From Alphaproteobacteria bacterium (GTDB lineage Bacteria > Pseudomonadota > Alphaproteobacteria > ATCC43930 > CGMCC-115725), in contig JASHNY010000066.1 in NCBI GenBank assembly GCA_030041385.1, forward strand, positions 1 through 46,084: a stretch of 46,084 nucleotides of DNA, given 5' to 3'. The notes below the pieces were generated by a model, which had not been told where the DNA came from, did no database searches, and worked only from the letters and a program-made list of their open reading frames with translations. Of this stretch, positions 27,854-41,223 are shown piece after piece. The translations under genes and the position numbers were made by a program. The stretch's first letter is position 1, and each line of letters opens with the position of its first letter.

Positions 27854-28328
27854 GATTCTCGAACTGGCGGAAGCGGTGCTCGAGGCCTATCGCCGCCGCG
27901 GCTGGAAGCTCGCCACTGCCGAGAGCTGCACCGGCGGCCTCGTCGCCGCCGCGCTGACCGCGATCGCCGGCTCCTCGGATGTGGTCGAGCGCGGCTATGT
28001 GACCTATTCCAACGCCGCCAAGATCGAACTGCTCGGCGTGCCTGAGACGACGCTCCTCGCCCACGGCGCGGTCAGCGCCGAGACCGCCGCGGCGATGGCG
28101 GCCGGGGCCGCGCGCCGCGCCGGGGTCGATGTCGCGGTGTCGATCACCGGAGTCGCCGGCCCAGGCGGCGGCAGCGACGAGAAGCCGGTCGGGCTCGTCT
28201 ATCTCGGGACCGCCCGGCGCGGCCAGGGCGGGAAGAGCGAGCGCCAGATGTTTCGCGGCGACCGCACCGGCATCCGCCGCGCCGCGCTGGTGCGGGCGCT
28301 CGAACTGCTGAAGGCCGGGGCCGCATAG
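27840..28328 (+). CDS. pncC: CinA C-terminal family nicotinamide-nucleotide amidase
   Basis: A 162-residue stand-alone CinA C-terminal domain, which deamidates nicotinamide mononucleotide to recycle NAD. The signature AESCTGG is at residues 27-33, with catalytic serine S29 by family knowledge. ITGVAGPGGGSDEKPVGLVY follows. GTG at 27840 is preceded by GGAGGAG, inside the end of pgpA, pointing to coupled translation. The N-terminal CinA nucleotidase domain is absent, as is usual in this group. Confidence 0.92.
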   Translation: MFDPEILELAEAVLEAYRRRGWKLATAESCTGGLVAAALTAIAGSSDVVERGYVTYSNAAKIELLGVPETTLLAHGAVSAETAAAMAAGAARRAGVDVAVSITGVAGPGGGSDEKPVGLVYLGTARRGQGGKSERQMFRGDRTGIRRAALVRALELLKAGAA

Positions 28329-28334
28329 GCCGCA

Positions 28335-28354
28335 GGGCGCCTACGCCGGCGCCC
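28335..28354. terminator. Hairpin between convergent pncC and RatA-like genes
   Basis: GGGCGCC (28335-28341) pairs with GGCGCCC (28348-28354), and flanking GCAGG/CCTGC lengthens the stem with one bulge. It lies just past the pncC stop and at the RatA-like stop codon. No T-run follows, so termination is only possible. Confidence 0.35.
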
Positions 28355-28802
28355 CTGCCGAACCGGGCGCCGGCTTGCCGTAAAGATCGCGGGCGCGGCC
28401 CTCGAACGCGGCGACCATGCGCCGGACCGCCTCGCCGAACAGCAGCTCGATCGCCTTCTGCAGAAGGCGCGACTTGAACTCGAAATCGACGAAGAAGTCG
28501 ATGCGGCAGCCGCCCGCCACCGCCTCGAACCCCCAATGGTTGTTGAGGTAGCGGAACGGGCCCTCGGCATAGGTTACGTCGATCCGGTCCGGCGGGGCGA
28601 GCGCGACCCGCGAGGTAAAGCGCTCGCGAAACACGCGGAAGCCGATGATCAGGTCGGCGACGATCAGGTCCGGCCGGCGTTCGCGAATGCGCGCGCCGAT
28701 GCACCACGGCAGGAATTCCGGGTAGCGCTCGACATCGGCGACCAGTGCAAACATCTGCTCGGGGGTATACGGCAGCAGGCGCCGCTCGGCATGGGTCGGC
28801 AT
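28341..28802 (-). CDS. RatA/COQ10-like SRPBCC (START-fold) protein
   Basis: A 153-residue protein of the polyketide-cyclase/START family that includes COQ10 and RatA. LPYTPEQMFALVADVERYPEFLPWC at the N-terminus is the family hallmark, followed by FRERFTSRV and FFVDFEFKSRLLQKAIELLFGEA. COQ10 homologs bind ubiquinone and support respiration, and the RatA toxin role is reported in E. coli. In alphaproteobacteria next to lipA the quinone-binding role is more likely, which is inference. It runs in the same direction as lipA, downstream of it. Confidence 0.88.
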   Translation of the reverse strand: MPTHAERRLLPYTPEQMFALVADVERYPEFLPWCIGARIRERRPDLIVADLIIGFRVFRERFTSRVALAPPDRIDVTYAEGPFRYLNNHWGFEAVAGGCRIDFFVDFEFKSRLLQKAIELLFGEAVRRMVAAFEGRARDLYGKPAPGSAGAPA

Positions 28803-28847
28803 CGGGGCTCGCGGCCGCCCTACCCGAGCACCCCAGCCCGCCGGCCC

Positions 28848-28910
28848 GTCACGGCCGGGCTCGACCCGGCCATCCCAGCAAATCCCTGGGTCAAGCCCGG
28901 GGATGACGGC
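28848..28910. repeat. Interspersed repeat with GACCCGGCC and CAAGCCCGG arms
   Basis: Short palindrome GTCACGGCCGGGCTCGACCC ... GGTCAAGCCCGGGGATGAC, one of several copies of a dispersed family in the window (compare 31396-31476 and 44017-44139). It lies between lipA and the RatA-like gene. Confidence 0.6.
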
Positions 28911-28943
28911 TGAAGGGGTGGAAGCGACATAGGTGGGCCCAGC

Positions 28944-29882
28944 CTAGTCGCCCGCAAGCTGCGCGCTGCGCGCCGCCTTGAGCCGGGCGAAATCGTCGCC
29001 GGCGTGATAGGACGACCGCGTCAGCGGCGATGCCGCGACCATCAGAAAGCCCTTGCCGAGGGCGAGCCGGCGATAGCTGCCGAATTCCTCGGGCGGCACA
29101 AAGCGATCGACCCGGTGGTGCTTCGGCGTCGGCTGGAGGTATTGGCCGATGGTCAGGAAATCGACCTCGGCGGCGCGCAGATCGTCCATGACCTGGGCCA
29201 CCTCTTCCCGCCCCTCGCCGAGCCCGACCATCAGCCCGGATTTGGTGAACATCGCCGGGTCGATGCGCTTGACCCGGTCCAACAGCCGCAGCGAGGCGAA
29301 ATAGCGCGCACCCGGCCGCACCTCGGCATAAAGCCGCGGCACGGTTTCGAGGTTGTGGTTAATGACATCGGGCCGCGCCGCGACGACGGTCTCGATCGCG
29401 CCGTCCTTGCGCAGGAAGTCGGGCACCAATACCTCGATCGTCGTCGCCGGCGCGGCGGCGCGGATCGCCGCGATCGTGCGGGCGAAATGGCCGGCGCCGC
29501 CGTCGTCGAGATCGTCGCGATCGACCGAGGTGACGACGATGTGGTTAAGCCCGAGCCGCCCCACCGCCTCGCCGACCCGCTCCGGCTCGTGTGGATCGAC
29601 AAGGTCGGGCCGCCCGGTCGCGACGTTGCAGAAGGTGCAGGCGCGGGTGCACACGCTGCCGAGGATCATCACGGTCGCGTGCTTTTCCTTCCAGCACTCG
29701 CCGATATTGGGGCACGCCGCCTCTTCGCACACGGTATGCAGGTCGAGCTCGCGCATCAGCCGGCGGGTCGCATGATATTCCGGCGAGCCCGGCGCCTTGA
29801 CGCGGATCCAGGGCGGTTTGCGCGGGCTTTCCTGGTCGGGCAGCGCAGCCTTTTCCGGGTGGCGCAACGGCACGGCGGTCAT
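28944..29882 (-). CDS. lipA: Lipoyl synthase
   Basis: A 312-residue radical-SAM enzyme that inserts two sulfurs into octanoyl-lysine to make lipoate. The auxiliary [4Fe-4S] cysteines are C52, C57 and C63 in [12 protein letters not shown]; the radical-SAM CxxxCxxC is C78, C82 and C85 in CTRACTFC. The conserved serine near the end is in TRSSYHAG (about 290-291). It sits beside the pyruvate dehydrogenase genes, whose lipoyl domains it modifies. The ATG at 29882 is the first possible start in frame and lies in a repeat arm (GCAATGAC), with only a weak AAGG upstream. Confidence 0.96.
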   Translation of the reverse strand: MTAVPLRHPEKAALPDQESPRKPPWIRVKAPGSPEYHATRRLMRELDLHTVCEEAACPNIGECWKEKHATVMILGSVCTRACTFCNVATGRPDLVDPHEPERVGEAVGRLGLNHIVVTSVDRDDLDDGGAGHFARTIAAIRAAAPATTIEVLVPDFLRKDGAIETVVAARPDVINHNLETVPRLYAEVRPGARYFASLRLLDRVKRIDPAMFTKSGLMVGLGEGREEVAQVMDDLRAAEVDFLTIGQYLQPTPKHHRVDRFVPPEEFGSYRRLALGKGFLMVAASPLTRSSYHAGDDFARLKAARSAQLAGD

Positions 29883-29964
29883 TGCGAGGAGCCTTCGGGC
29901 GACGCGGCAATCTCGGTCCGGTTACACAGTTTCATCGAGATTGCTTCGCTGCGCTCGCAATGAC
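29878..29964. repeat. Family-A repeat at the lipA start
   Basis: A full palindromic copy, GTCATTGCGAGGAGCC ... GAGATTGCTTCGCTGCGCTC plus GCAATGAC. It fills nearly all of the gap between lpdA and lipA. The lipA start codon is the ATG of one arm. Confidence 0.75.
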
Positions 29965-29971
29965 GTGAACC

Positions 29972-31372
29972 CTAGAAATGGAGCGCGCGGCCATAGGCAT
30001 CAAGCACGCTCTCGTGCATCATCTCGCTCAGCGTCGGGTGCGGGAACACGGTCGCCATCAATTCGCTCTCGGTGGTTTCGAGCGTCTTGGCAATCGTGTA
30101 GCCCTGGATCAATTCGGTGACCTCGGCGCCCACCATATGCGCACCAAGCAACTCGCCGGTCTTGGCGTCGAACACGGTCTTGACCATGCCCTCGGGCTCG
30201 CCGAGCGCGATCGCCTTGCCATTGCCGATAAACGGGAAATGCCCGATCCGGACCTCGCGCCCGCCCTCGCGCGCCGCCTTTTCGGTCAGGCCGACGCTGG
30301 CGATTTGCGGGCGGCAATAGGTGCAGCCGGGGATGTTGCGCAGGTTGAGCGGATGCACCTCGTTGAGCCCGGCGATCTTTTCGACGCAGATCACCCCCTC
30401 GTGCATCGCCTTGTGGGCGAGCCAGGGCGGCCCGACCAGATCGCCGATCGCGTAAACGCCCACCTCGCCGGTGCGCAGCCATTCATCGACGACGACGTGG
30501 CCGCGGTCGACTTTGATCCTGGTGCCGTCGAGGCCGATATCCTCGGTATTGCCGGTGATGCCGACCGCCGAGATCACCCGCTCGACCGTAACCTCCGACA
30601 CCTTGCCGCCGGCGTCGATCTGCGCCGTCACCCGGTCCCGGCCGCGCTTCAACGCTTTCACGGTAGCCCCGGTGTGGATCGCGATCCCCTGCTTTTCGAA
30701 CGCCTTGCGGGCAAAGGCGGAAATCTCCTCGTCCTCGACCGGCAAGATGCGGTCGAGCACCTCGACCACGGTCACCTCGGCGCCCATGTCGCGGTAAAAG
30801 CTGGCGAATTCGATGCCGATCGCGCCCGAGCCGATGACCAGCAGCGACTTCGGGATCGCCGCCGGCACCATCGCCTCCTTGTAGGTCCAGACGAGCTTGC
30901 CGTCGGGCTCGATCCCCGGCAATGAGCGCGCCCGCGCCCCGGTCGCCAGGATGATGTGCTTGGCGGAAAGCTCGGCGACCGGCTTGCCGTCCTTTGCGAC
31001 GGCGAGCTTGCCCTGGCCGGCGAGCCTCCCCTGTCCGTCGAACACGGCGACCTTGTTCTTGCGCAGCAGAAACCCGACACCGTTCGACAATTGCTTGGCG
31101 ACGGCGCGCGAGCGCGCGACCACCTTGCCGGCATCGAATTTGATGTCCTTCGCCGAAAACCCGTATTCGTCGAGCCGGTGCAGCAGGTGGTAAATCTCCG
31201 ACGCGCGCAGCAAGGCCTTCGTCGGGATGCAGCCCCAGTTGAGGCAGATGCCGCCCAGATGCTCGCGCTCGACGACCGCGGTCTTCATGCCGAGCTGCGC
31301 GGCGCGGATCGCCGCGACATAACCGCCCGGCCCGCCGCCGAGCACAACGAGATCGAACGAGGTTTCGGGCAC
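29972..31372 (-). CDS. lpdA: Dihydrolipoyl dehydrogenase (E3)
   Basis: A 466-residue FAD-dependent E3 that reoxidises the lipoyl groups of PdhC. VVLGGGPGGYVAA is the FAD motif. The redox disulfide is C43-C48 in GGICLNWGCIPTKAL, GSGAIGIEFASF is the NAD motif and the catalytic His-Glu pair is H445/E450 in FPHPTLSEMMHE. The start is set at GTG 31372 because it gives the family N-terminus PETSFDLVVLGGG; the open frame continues upstream but there it reads repeat sequence (DPRVKPAGGEAG). The ribosome-binding site is weak. It follows pdhC in the operon. Confidence 0.95.
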   Translation of the reverse strand: MPETSFDLVVLGGGPGGYVAAIRAAQLGMKTAVVEREHLGGICLNWGCIPTKALLRASEIYHLLHRLDEYGFSAKDIKFDAGKVVARSRAVAKQLSNGVGFLLRKNKVAVFDGQGRLAGQGKLAVAKDGKPVAELSAKHIILATGARARSLPGIEPDGKLVWTYKEAMVPAAIPKSLLVIGSGAIGIEFASFYRDMGAEVTVVEVLDRILPVEDEEISAFARKAFEKQGIAIHTGATVKALKRGRDRVTAQIDAGGKVSEVTVERVISAVGITGNTEDIGLDGTRIKVDRGHVVVDEWLRTGEVGVYAIGDLVGPPWLAHKAMHEGVICVEKIAGLNEVHPLNLRNIPGCTYCRPQIASVGLTEKAAREGGREVRIGHFPFIGNGKAIALGEPEGMVKTVFDAKTGELLGAHMVGAEVTELIQGYTIAKTLETTESELMATVFPHPTLSEMMHESVLDAYGRALHF

Positions 31373-31395
31373 TAGAATAATTCCAGCTTCGCCTC

Positions 31396-31476
31396 CCGCG
31401 GGCTTGACCCGCGGGTCCACGTCTTTGCGCCATCCGCAACAAGACGTGGATGGCCGGGACAAGCCCGGCCAAGGTG
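31396..31476. repeat. Interspersed repeat with 9-bp inner stem, pdhC-lpdA gap
   Basis: Outer arms are of the CGGGCTTGACCCGCGGGTCC and GGCCGGGACAAGCCCGGCC type. They enclose a perfect stem CCACGTCTT (31417-31425) / AAGACGTGG (31441-31449) with a 15-base loop. It could shape the mRNA between pdhC and lpdA. Confidence 0.65.
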
Positions 31477-31509
31477 ATGAGTGGGGAAACGGTGAAACAC
31501 CAACCGGGC

Positions 31510-32841
31510 CTAAAGCAGCATTGCCACCGGCTCCTCGACCAGCCGCTTGAAGGCTGAGAGGAAGCGCGCGCCGACCGCACCATCGACGGCACGATGGTCG
31601 CAGGACAGCGTGCAGCTCATCACCGTCGCGACCGCGAGCTGGCCGTCCTTGACGACCGGCCGTTCCTCGCCGGCGCCGACTGCGAGGATGCAGCCATGCG
31701 GCGGGTTGATCACCGCGGCGAATTCCCTGACCCCGAACATGCCGAGGTTGGAGATCGAGAACGTGCCGCCCTGATATTCTTCGAGCTTCAATTTTCCGGC
31801 GCGGGCGCGGGCGGCGAGGTCGCGCGTCTCGGCCGCGATCTGCGCCAGCCCTTTAAGGTCGGCGCCGCGGATGATCGGCGTGATCAGCCCGTCATCGAGC
31901 GCGACCGCGACGGCGATATCGGCCCGTTGCCACAGGATGATCGCATCCTCGCTCCACGACGCGTTGGCCGCCGGCACCTGGCGCAAGGCCAAGGCCGCGG
32001 CGCGGATCACGAAATCGTTGACCGAGATGCGGTTGCTCTCGGACATCGCGTTCAAAGCCTTGCGCGCGCGCAATAACTCGTCGATGCGGCAATCGACGGT
32101 CAGGTAGAAATGCGGGACGGTCTGCTTCGATTCGGTCAGCCGCCGCGCGATCACGCGGCGCATCGCGCTGTGCGGCTTCTCGGTAAAGGGCGCATCGCCG
32201 GCGACGGGCACGAACGGCACCGCCGGGGCGCGCGCGACCGCGGGGGAAGGAGCGGCAGGCTGCGCCGGCGGCCGCGCCCCGCCGCTGAGCGCGGCGTCGA
32301 TATCGGCCTTGACGATGCGGCCCTGCGGCCCCGAGCCGCGCAATGCCGCCAGATCGAGCCCGGCCTGCGCCGCCATGCGGCGGGCGAGCGGGCTGGCAAA
32401 GATGCGGGCGCCGTTATGCTGCGCCGCCGGCGCCGGAGAAGACGCCTCTGCCCGCGGCCGCGGGGAGAGCGAGGGACCCGCGTCAGCGGGGGGGCGAGGG
32501 GCAGGTTCGGGCGGTCCGGTTTCCGCCGGTGCCGTTTTCGGAGTTTCTGCCGCCGGTGCCGCCGATGGCTGGAACCCGCTGAGGCTCGACGCATCCTCGC
32601 CCTCGCCGAGCAACAGGGCGATCGCCTGGTTGACCTTGATCCCCTGGGCGCCCTCGGGCACCAGGATCTTGCCGATGCGCCCCTCGTCGACCGCCTCGAC
32701 CTCCATCGTCGCCTTGTCGGTTTCGATCTCGGCAAGCACGTCGCCCGAATGCACCTCGTCGCCTTCCTTCTTCAGCCACCGGGCGAGGTTGCCTTCGGTC
32801 ATCGTCGGCGACAGGGCGGGCATCAGGATTTCAGTCGGCAT
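31510..32841 (-). CDS. pdhC: Pyruvate dehydrogenase E2 (dihydrolipoamide acetyltransferase)
   Basis: A 443-residue E2 core protein. A single lipoyl domain (1-80) carries K43 in [11 protein letters not shown] Pro/Ala-rich linker (about 92-142) follows, then the peripheral-subunit-binding domain (about 145-183, [20 protein letters not shown]). The catalytic acetyltransferase domain contains HFYLTVD and the active-site [11 protein letters not shown] (H416, D420). It moves acetyl groups from E1 to CoA. It is between pdhB and lpdA on the same strand. Confidence 0.96.
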   Translation of the reverse strand: MPTEILMPALSPTMTEGNLARWLKKEGDEVHSGDVLAEIETDKATMEVEAVDEGRIGKILVPEGAQGIKVNQAIALLLGEGEDASSLSGFQPSAAPAAETPKTAPAETGPPEPAPRPPADAGPSLSPRPRAEASSPAPAAQHNGARIFASPLARRMAAQAGLDLAALRGSGPQGRIVKADIDAALSGGARPPAQPAAPSPAVARAPAVPFVPVAGDAPFTEKPHSAMRRVIARRLTESKQTVPHFYLTVDCRIDELLRARKALNAMSESNRISVNDFVIRAAALALRQVPAANASWSEDAIILWQRADIAVAVALDDGLITPIIRGADLKGLAQIAAETRDLAARARAGKLKLEEYQGGTFSISNLGMFGVREFAAVINPPHGCILAVGAGEERPVVKDGQLAVATVMSCTLSCDHRAVDGAVGARFLSAFKRLVEEPVAMLL

Positions 32842-32865
32842 GGGTCAGGTCACATCGAATGGCGG

Positions 32866-32950
32866 GTCATTGCGCGGAAGCGAAGCCGACGCGGCAATCT
32901 CGACGGGGCGGATCCTGTGCACGAGATTGCTTCGCTGCGCTCGCAATGAC
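32866..32950. repeat. Family-A repeat, pdhB-pdhC gap
   Basis: A copy of the family-A palindrome, GGGTCATTGCGCGGAAGCGA ... GAGATTGCTTCGCTGCGCTC plus GCAATGAC, lying 25 bases upstream of the pdhC start codon. It fills most of the gap after pdhB. Confidence 0.75.
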
Positions 32951-32959
32951 ATTGAGGAT

Positions 32960-34339
<1,380 letters not shown>

Positions 34340-34396
34340 CTCGCCCCCGGCATCGCTCTCGCCCCGGCGCCGCTTTCAGCCTTGCCCATCGCCGGA

Positions 34397-35407
34397 TCAC
34401 GCCTCGGCCAATACATCCGTCCACAGCTCGTCGGCATCGGGTTCGGGGCAGTCCTGGGCAAACTGCGCCGCCTCGGCGACGATATCGCGCACCTTTTTCT
34501 CAACCTCGCGCAGGGCCGCCTCCGTCGCCACGCCGCCGTCGATCAGCCGCTGGCGCAGATGGTCGATCGGGTCGTGCTCGCTGCGCACCCGGTTGACCTC
34601 GTCGCGGGTCCGGTATTTCGCCGGATCCGACATCGAGTGGCCGCGATAGCGGTAGGTCAGCATTTCGAGAATGATCGGCCCTTCGCCCGAACGGACATGC
34701 TCGGCCGCCGCGATGCCGGCGTGATGGACCGCGACCACGTCCATGCCGTCGACCTGCTCGCCGGGAATGCCGTAAGCGGTGCCGCGGTGGTAGAGATCGG
34801 TGCGTGCCGAGGCCCGGTCTACCGAAGTGCCCATCCCGTAGCGGTTGTTCTCGATCACATAGACGACCGGCAGCTTCCACAGCGACGCCATGTTGAAGCT
34901 TTCATAGACCTGGCCCTGGTTGATTGCGCCGTCGCCGAGATAGGTGACCGAGATGAACCCGTCGTCGCGGTAATGATGGGCAAAGCCGAGGCCGGTGCCG
35001 ATCGGCACCTGGGCGCCGACGATGCCGTGCCCGCCGAAGAAATTTTTCTCGCGGCTGAACATGTGCATCGAGCCGCCCTTGCCGTGGGAATAGCCGTCGC
35101 GGCGCCCCGCCAGCTCGGCCATCACCCCCTTGGGGTCCATGCCGCAGGCCAGCATGTGGCCGTGGTCGCGATAGGAGGTCACGATCGTGTCGCCCTCCGT
35201 CAGCGCCGCCTGCATGCCGACGACGACCGCCTCCTGCCCGATATAGAGGTGGCAGAACCCGCCGATCAGCCCCATCCCGTATAATTGGCCGGCGCGCTCC
35301 TCGAAGCGCCGGATCAGCAGCATGTCGTGAAAGAATTGCTTGAGCGTCTCAGGCGTAACGTCAGGCTCCGCGGGCTTGACCGGTTTAGCCTTGCGCTTCG
35401 CTACCAT
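34397..35407 (-). CDS. pdhA: Pyruvate dehydrogenase E1 alpha
   Basis: A 336-residue E1 alpha subunit. The ThDP-binding motif is GDGAINQGQVYESFNMASLW, continuing to YVIENN. The phosphorylation-loop region YRYRGHSMSDPAKYRTRDE and the opening FHDMLLIRRFEERAGQLYG are standard. It is the first gene of the pdh group here and follows ftsB with a 137-base gap. It decarboxylates pyruvate and passes acetyl groups to PdhC. Confidence 0.97.
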   Translation of the reverse strand: MVAKRKAKPVKPAEPDVTPETLKQFFHDMLLIRRFEERAGQLYGMGLIGGFCHLYIGQEAVVVGMQAALTEGDTIVTSYRDHGHMLACGMDPKGVMAELAGRRDGYSHGKGGSMHMFSREKNFFGGHGIVGAQVPIGTGLGFAHHYRDDGFISVTYLGDGAINQGQVYESFNMASLWKLPVVYVIENNRYGMGTSVDRASARTDLYHRGTAYGIPGEQVDGMDVVAVHHAGIAAAEHVRSGEGPIILEMLTYRYRGHSMSDPAKYRTRDEVNRVRSEHDPIDHLRQRLIDGGVATEAALREVEKKVRDIVAEAAQFAQDCPEPDADELWTDVLAEA

Positions 35408-35544
35408 GCGTTCCCTCCGGGCTGGCCTAGCAGGATGGTGTCAAACGCCGCGGTTTGCAACTGCACGGGCGCCGATTCAACGGAAACGCAACAGGAACGT
35501 TTGGCGCGACACGATGGCCCGCCGCGCCGCCGCGCCAGCCTTGG

Positions 35545-35871
35545 CTAATGCGGGTTGGCCGGCTGTTGGGGAATGACGATTTCGTTCGGGGAAACCAGGT
35601 CGAGCGTGCGCCGGACCTCTTCGTCGAGCAGGTCGGGATCGACGTGGTTGGGCTGCATGTCGCCGACCCGGCGGTCGAGCGCCTGGCGCTCTGCATCCAC
35701 CGCCGCGAGGTTGCCCTCGGCCACGCGCACCTGGTGATTGAGCCGCACCCACGCCCGCAATCCGCGGTCCCCCTCGACCAGGTTGTACGCGAAATACGCG
35801 GTCGCCGCCAATCCCAGCACGGGGCCGACGAGGAACCGCGCCCGGCGGCGCATTTCGCGCAACACGACCAT
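35545..35871 (-). CDS. ftsB: FtsB/DivIC-family septum formation initiator
   Basis: A 108-residue bitopic membrane protein. One membrane helix lies at about residues 14-31 (FLVGPVLGLAATAYFAYNLV), followed by a periplasmic coiled-coil (LNHQVRVAEGNLAAVDAERQALDRRV). The end, DLLDEEVRRTLDLVSPNEIVI, matches the septum-initiator family (ending P-x-E/D-V-V). FtsB links FtsL and FtsQ in the divisome. Its place between eno and pdhA is conserved in alphaproteobacteria. Confidence 0.93.
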   Translation of the reverse strand: MVVLREMRRRARFLVGPVLGLAATAYFAYNLVEGDRGLRAWVRLNHQVRVAEGNLAAVDAERQALDRRVGDMQPNHVDPDLLDEEVRRTLDLVSPNEIVIPQQPANPH

Positions 35872-36056
35872 AGCGAGAGAGAATCACGCGGCGGGGCCGG
35901 CGTCAACGCGCATCGGCCGGGGGCCGCCGACACGGTTACAGGCCGTGCCGAGCCGGGTTCGCGCAGAGGATTCGAAACCCTGCCGCAAGCATCTGATGTA
36001 CAGATATAAAGAACGCGGCTTCGGCGCCGGCAGATGGCCAGGCGAGCCCGTTGCGC

Positions 36057-37714
<1,658 letters not shown>

Positions 37715-37962
37715 GCGGTTCTGCTCTCCATGCGGAGATGATGTGGCGTTCGTCACCGTCCCGGTCGGTATAGATCACCGTGATCTCAACGCCGTTCACC
37801 ACTCCGATCGATATACCCGAATTTCGTCATAGTCGAATCGATCGTCTTCGCGCTCAACGGTGGGGTCATCGAATATCCGGGTCGCGTCGGCGAAGGCAAT
37901 CGCGTGCCTCCGGATGTTCGCCAGGTTCTTGTCTGGGTCCCAGGTAAACCGCACATTTGTAT

Positions 37963-38829
37963 CTAGTCACCGCGATTGCCCGGCTCAACAGCCGGCAGCG
38001 GCCGCGCCTTGGCGATGCGGTCGAATTCGGCGAGGGTTTCGAGCAGCGCCGGCAGGGATTTCAGCGGCAGCATGGTCTGGCCTTCGCACGGCGCGCGGTC
38101 GGGGTCCTCGTGGGTTTCGAGGAACATCGCCGCGACTCCGACCGCGGCGGCGGCGCGCGCCAAGACGGGGCCGAATTCCCGCTGCCCGCCCGAGCGGTCG
38201 CCAAGCCCGCCCGGCTCGGCCACCGCATGGGTGGCGTCGAACACCACCGGATAGCCGGTCCGCGCCATGATCGGCAGCGCGCGCATATCGACGACGAGCG
38301 TGTTGTAGCCGAAGCTGGCGCCGCGCTCGCACAGCAGGATCTGGTCGTTGCCGGTCGAGGCGACCTTGCCGGCGGCGTTCCACATGTCGTGCGGCGCGAC
38401 GAACTGGCCCTTCTTGATGTTGACCGGTTTCCCGGTCTTGCCGGCTGCGACGAGAAGGTCGGTCTGGCGGCACAAAAACGCCGGGGTTTGCAGGATATCG
38501 ACGATTTCGGCGACGGGCGCACATTGCTCGGGCGTGTGGATGTCGGTCAAAACCGGCAGCCCCGAACTCTCCCGCACCTCGGCAAGGATCGGCAATCCGG
38601 CCTTCAGCCCGATGCCGCGCGCCCCGGCAATCGACGAGCGGTTGGCCTTGTCAAACGAGGTCTTGTAGATCAGCGGAATCGCAAGCCTGCCGGCAATCTC
38701 CTTCAGCGCCGCGCTCATCTCCAGCGCGTGGCTGCGCGATTCGAGCGTGTTCGGCCCGACGATGAAGACCATCGGCAAATCATTGCCGATGGTGATGCTG
38801 CCGACCGAAACGTGACGTGACGCATTCAT
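37963..38829 (-). CDS. kdsA: 3-deoxy-8-phosphooctulonate synthase (KDO8P synthase)
   Basis: A 288-residue aldolase-type enzyme condensing phosphoenolpyruvate and arabinose-5-phosphate for lipopolysaccharide KDO. Conserved segments are SFDKANRSSIAGARGIG, VLTDIHTPEQC, NIKKGQFVAPHDM and VFDATHAV. The metal-type enzymes have cysteine in GPCAIES; here it is N27 in GPNTLES, so this is the metal-independent class. A family-A repeat lies 11 bases upstream of its ATG. It is between pyrG and the inserted brnTA pair. Confidence 0.96.
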   Translation of the reverse strand: MNASRHVSVGSITIGNDLPMVFIVGPNTLESRSHALEMSAALKEIAGRLAIPLIYKTSFDKANRSSIAGARGIGLKAGLPILAEVRESSGLPVLTDIHTPEQCAPVAEIVDILQTPAFLCRQTDLLVAAGKTGKPVNIKKGQFVAPHDMWNAAGKVASTGNDQILLCERGASFGYNTLVVDMRALPIMARTGYPVVFDATHAVAEPGGLGDRSGGQREFGPVLARAAAAVGVAAMFLETHEDPDRAPCEGQTMLPLKSLPALLETLAEFDRIAKARPLPAVEPGNRGD

Positions 38830-38840
38830 TGGTTCAGTCC

Positions 38841-38926
38841 GTCATTGCGAGCGCAGCGAAGCAATCTCATGCGGTAGGAGATTCCGTTGCACGAGATTGC
38901 TTCGTCGCCGCGCTCCTCGCAATGCC
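38841..38926. repeat. Family-A repeat upstream of kdsA
   Basis: A palindromic copy, GTCATTGCGAGCGCAGCGAA ... GAGATTGCTTCGTCGCCGCG plus CTCCTCGCAATG, fills the pyrG-kdsA gap. On the minus strand its ATGAC forms a 3-codon frame (ATG ACG GAC TGA) that ends 4 bases before the kdsA ATG. Confidence 0.75.
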
Positions 38927-38934
38927 ATCCCGGC

Positions 38935-40569
<1,635 letters not shown>

Positions 40570-40778
40570 TCAGTGTATAGCAACCTCCGGCCGTGTCCCA
40601 CGGGAAACTGGGGCGTCGCCGCGCAAGGTTTGAAAATCTTGTCGAATCAGCCTTTTACGAACCAGTGTTTAGACATGCGATACAATCGCGAAGGCGCCGA
40701 GGCCGGCGCCGGACCCCGGCGCGACGGTCGGAATGGCGCGGAATCGCTGGCGTTCCGGCGATTCGCGCCGGCTCGCGT

Positions 40779-41132
40779 TCACTTGGCGAGCGGCACGCTG
40801 GGCCCGGGCGGCGCCGCGGGAGCGGCCGGCGCCTTCGGCGCTTTCGGTGCGGCCGGCACTGCGGGGCCGGAAGGCATGTCCTGCAGGATCGAATGCTGGG
40901 TGTGGCCGCTGTAGCTCAGCTTGACCAGCAGGATGCTCGTCACCATGAAGACCGCCGCCAGGATCGCCGTCGTCCGGGTCAGCAGGTTCGCGGTCGAGCG
41001 GCCGGTCATGAACCCCGACATCCCGCCGCCCCCGCCCATGCCGAAGGCGCCGCCTTCGCTCTTCTGCAGCAGAATGACGCCGACCAGGGCGATCGCGATC
41101 AGCACATGGACGACAAACAGCAGGATGATCAT
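40779..41132 (-). CDS. secG: Preprotein translocase subunit SecG
   Basis: A 117-residue SecG, part of the SecYEG channel. Two membrane helices are visible (IILLFVVHVLIAIALVGVIL and TAILAAVFMVTSILLVKL), joined by a loop with the family motif LLQKSEGGAFGMGGGGG, then LTRTT. The C-terminal 30 residues form an Ala/Pro-rich tail (PAVPAAPKAPKAPAAPAAPP) common in alphaproteobacterial SecG. It is between tpiA and pyrG. Confidence 0.95.
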   Translation of the reverse strand: MIILLFVVHVLIAIALVGVILLQKSEGGAFGMGGGGGMSGFMTGRSTANLLTRTTAILAAVFMVTSILLVKLSYSGHTQHSILQDMPSGPAVPAAPKAPKAPAAPAAPPGPSVPLAK

Positions 41133-41223
41133 GGACGGTCCGGCGCGGTGAAGTCGGAGATTCGACCTCTATCTAATGCGTCCGGCCCGATCTGGCTATC
41201 GCCGCGCGCGGCAACCCGGCGCA

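Noticed and set aside
35950-36010. tRNA-like GGTTTCGAATCC on the minus strand downstream of eno
   Set aside because: The T-stem has a mismatch at its base and no matching acceptor or anticodon arms could be built upstream.
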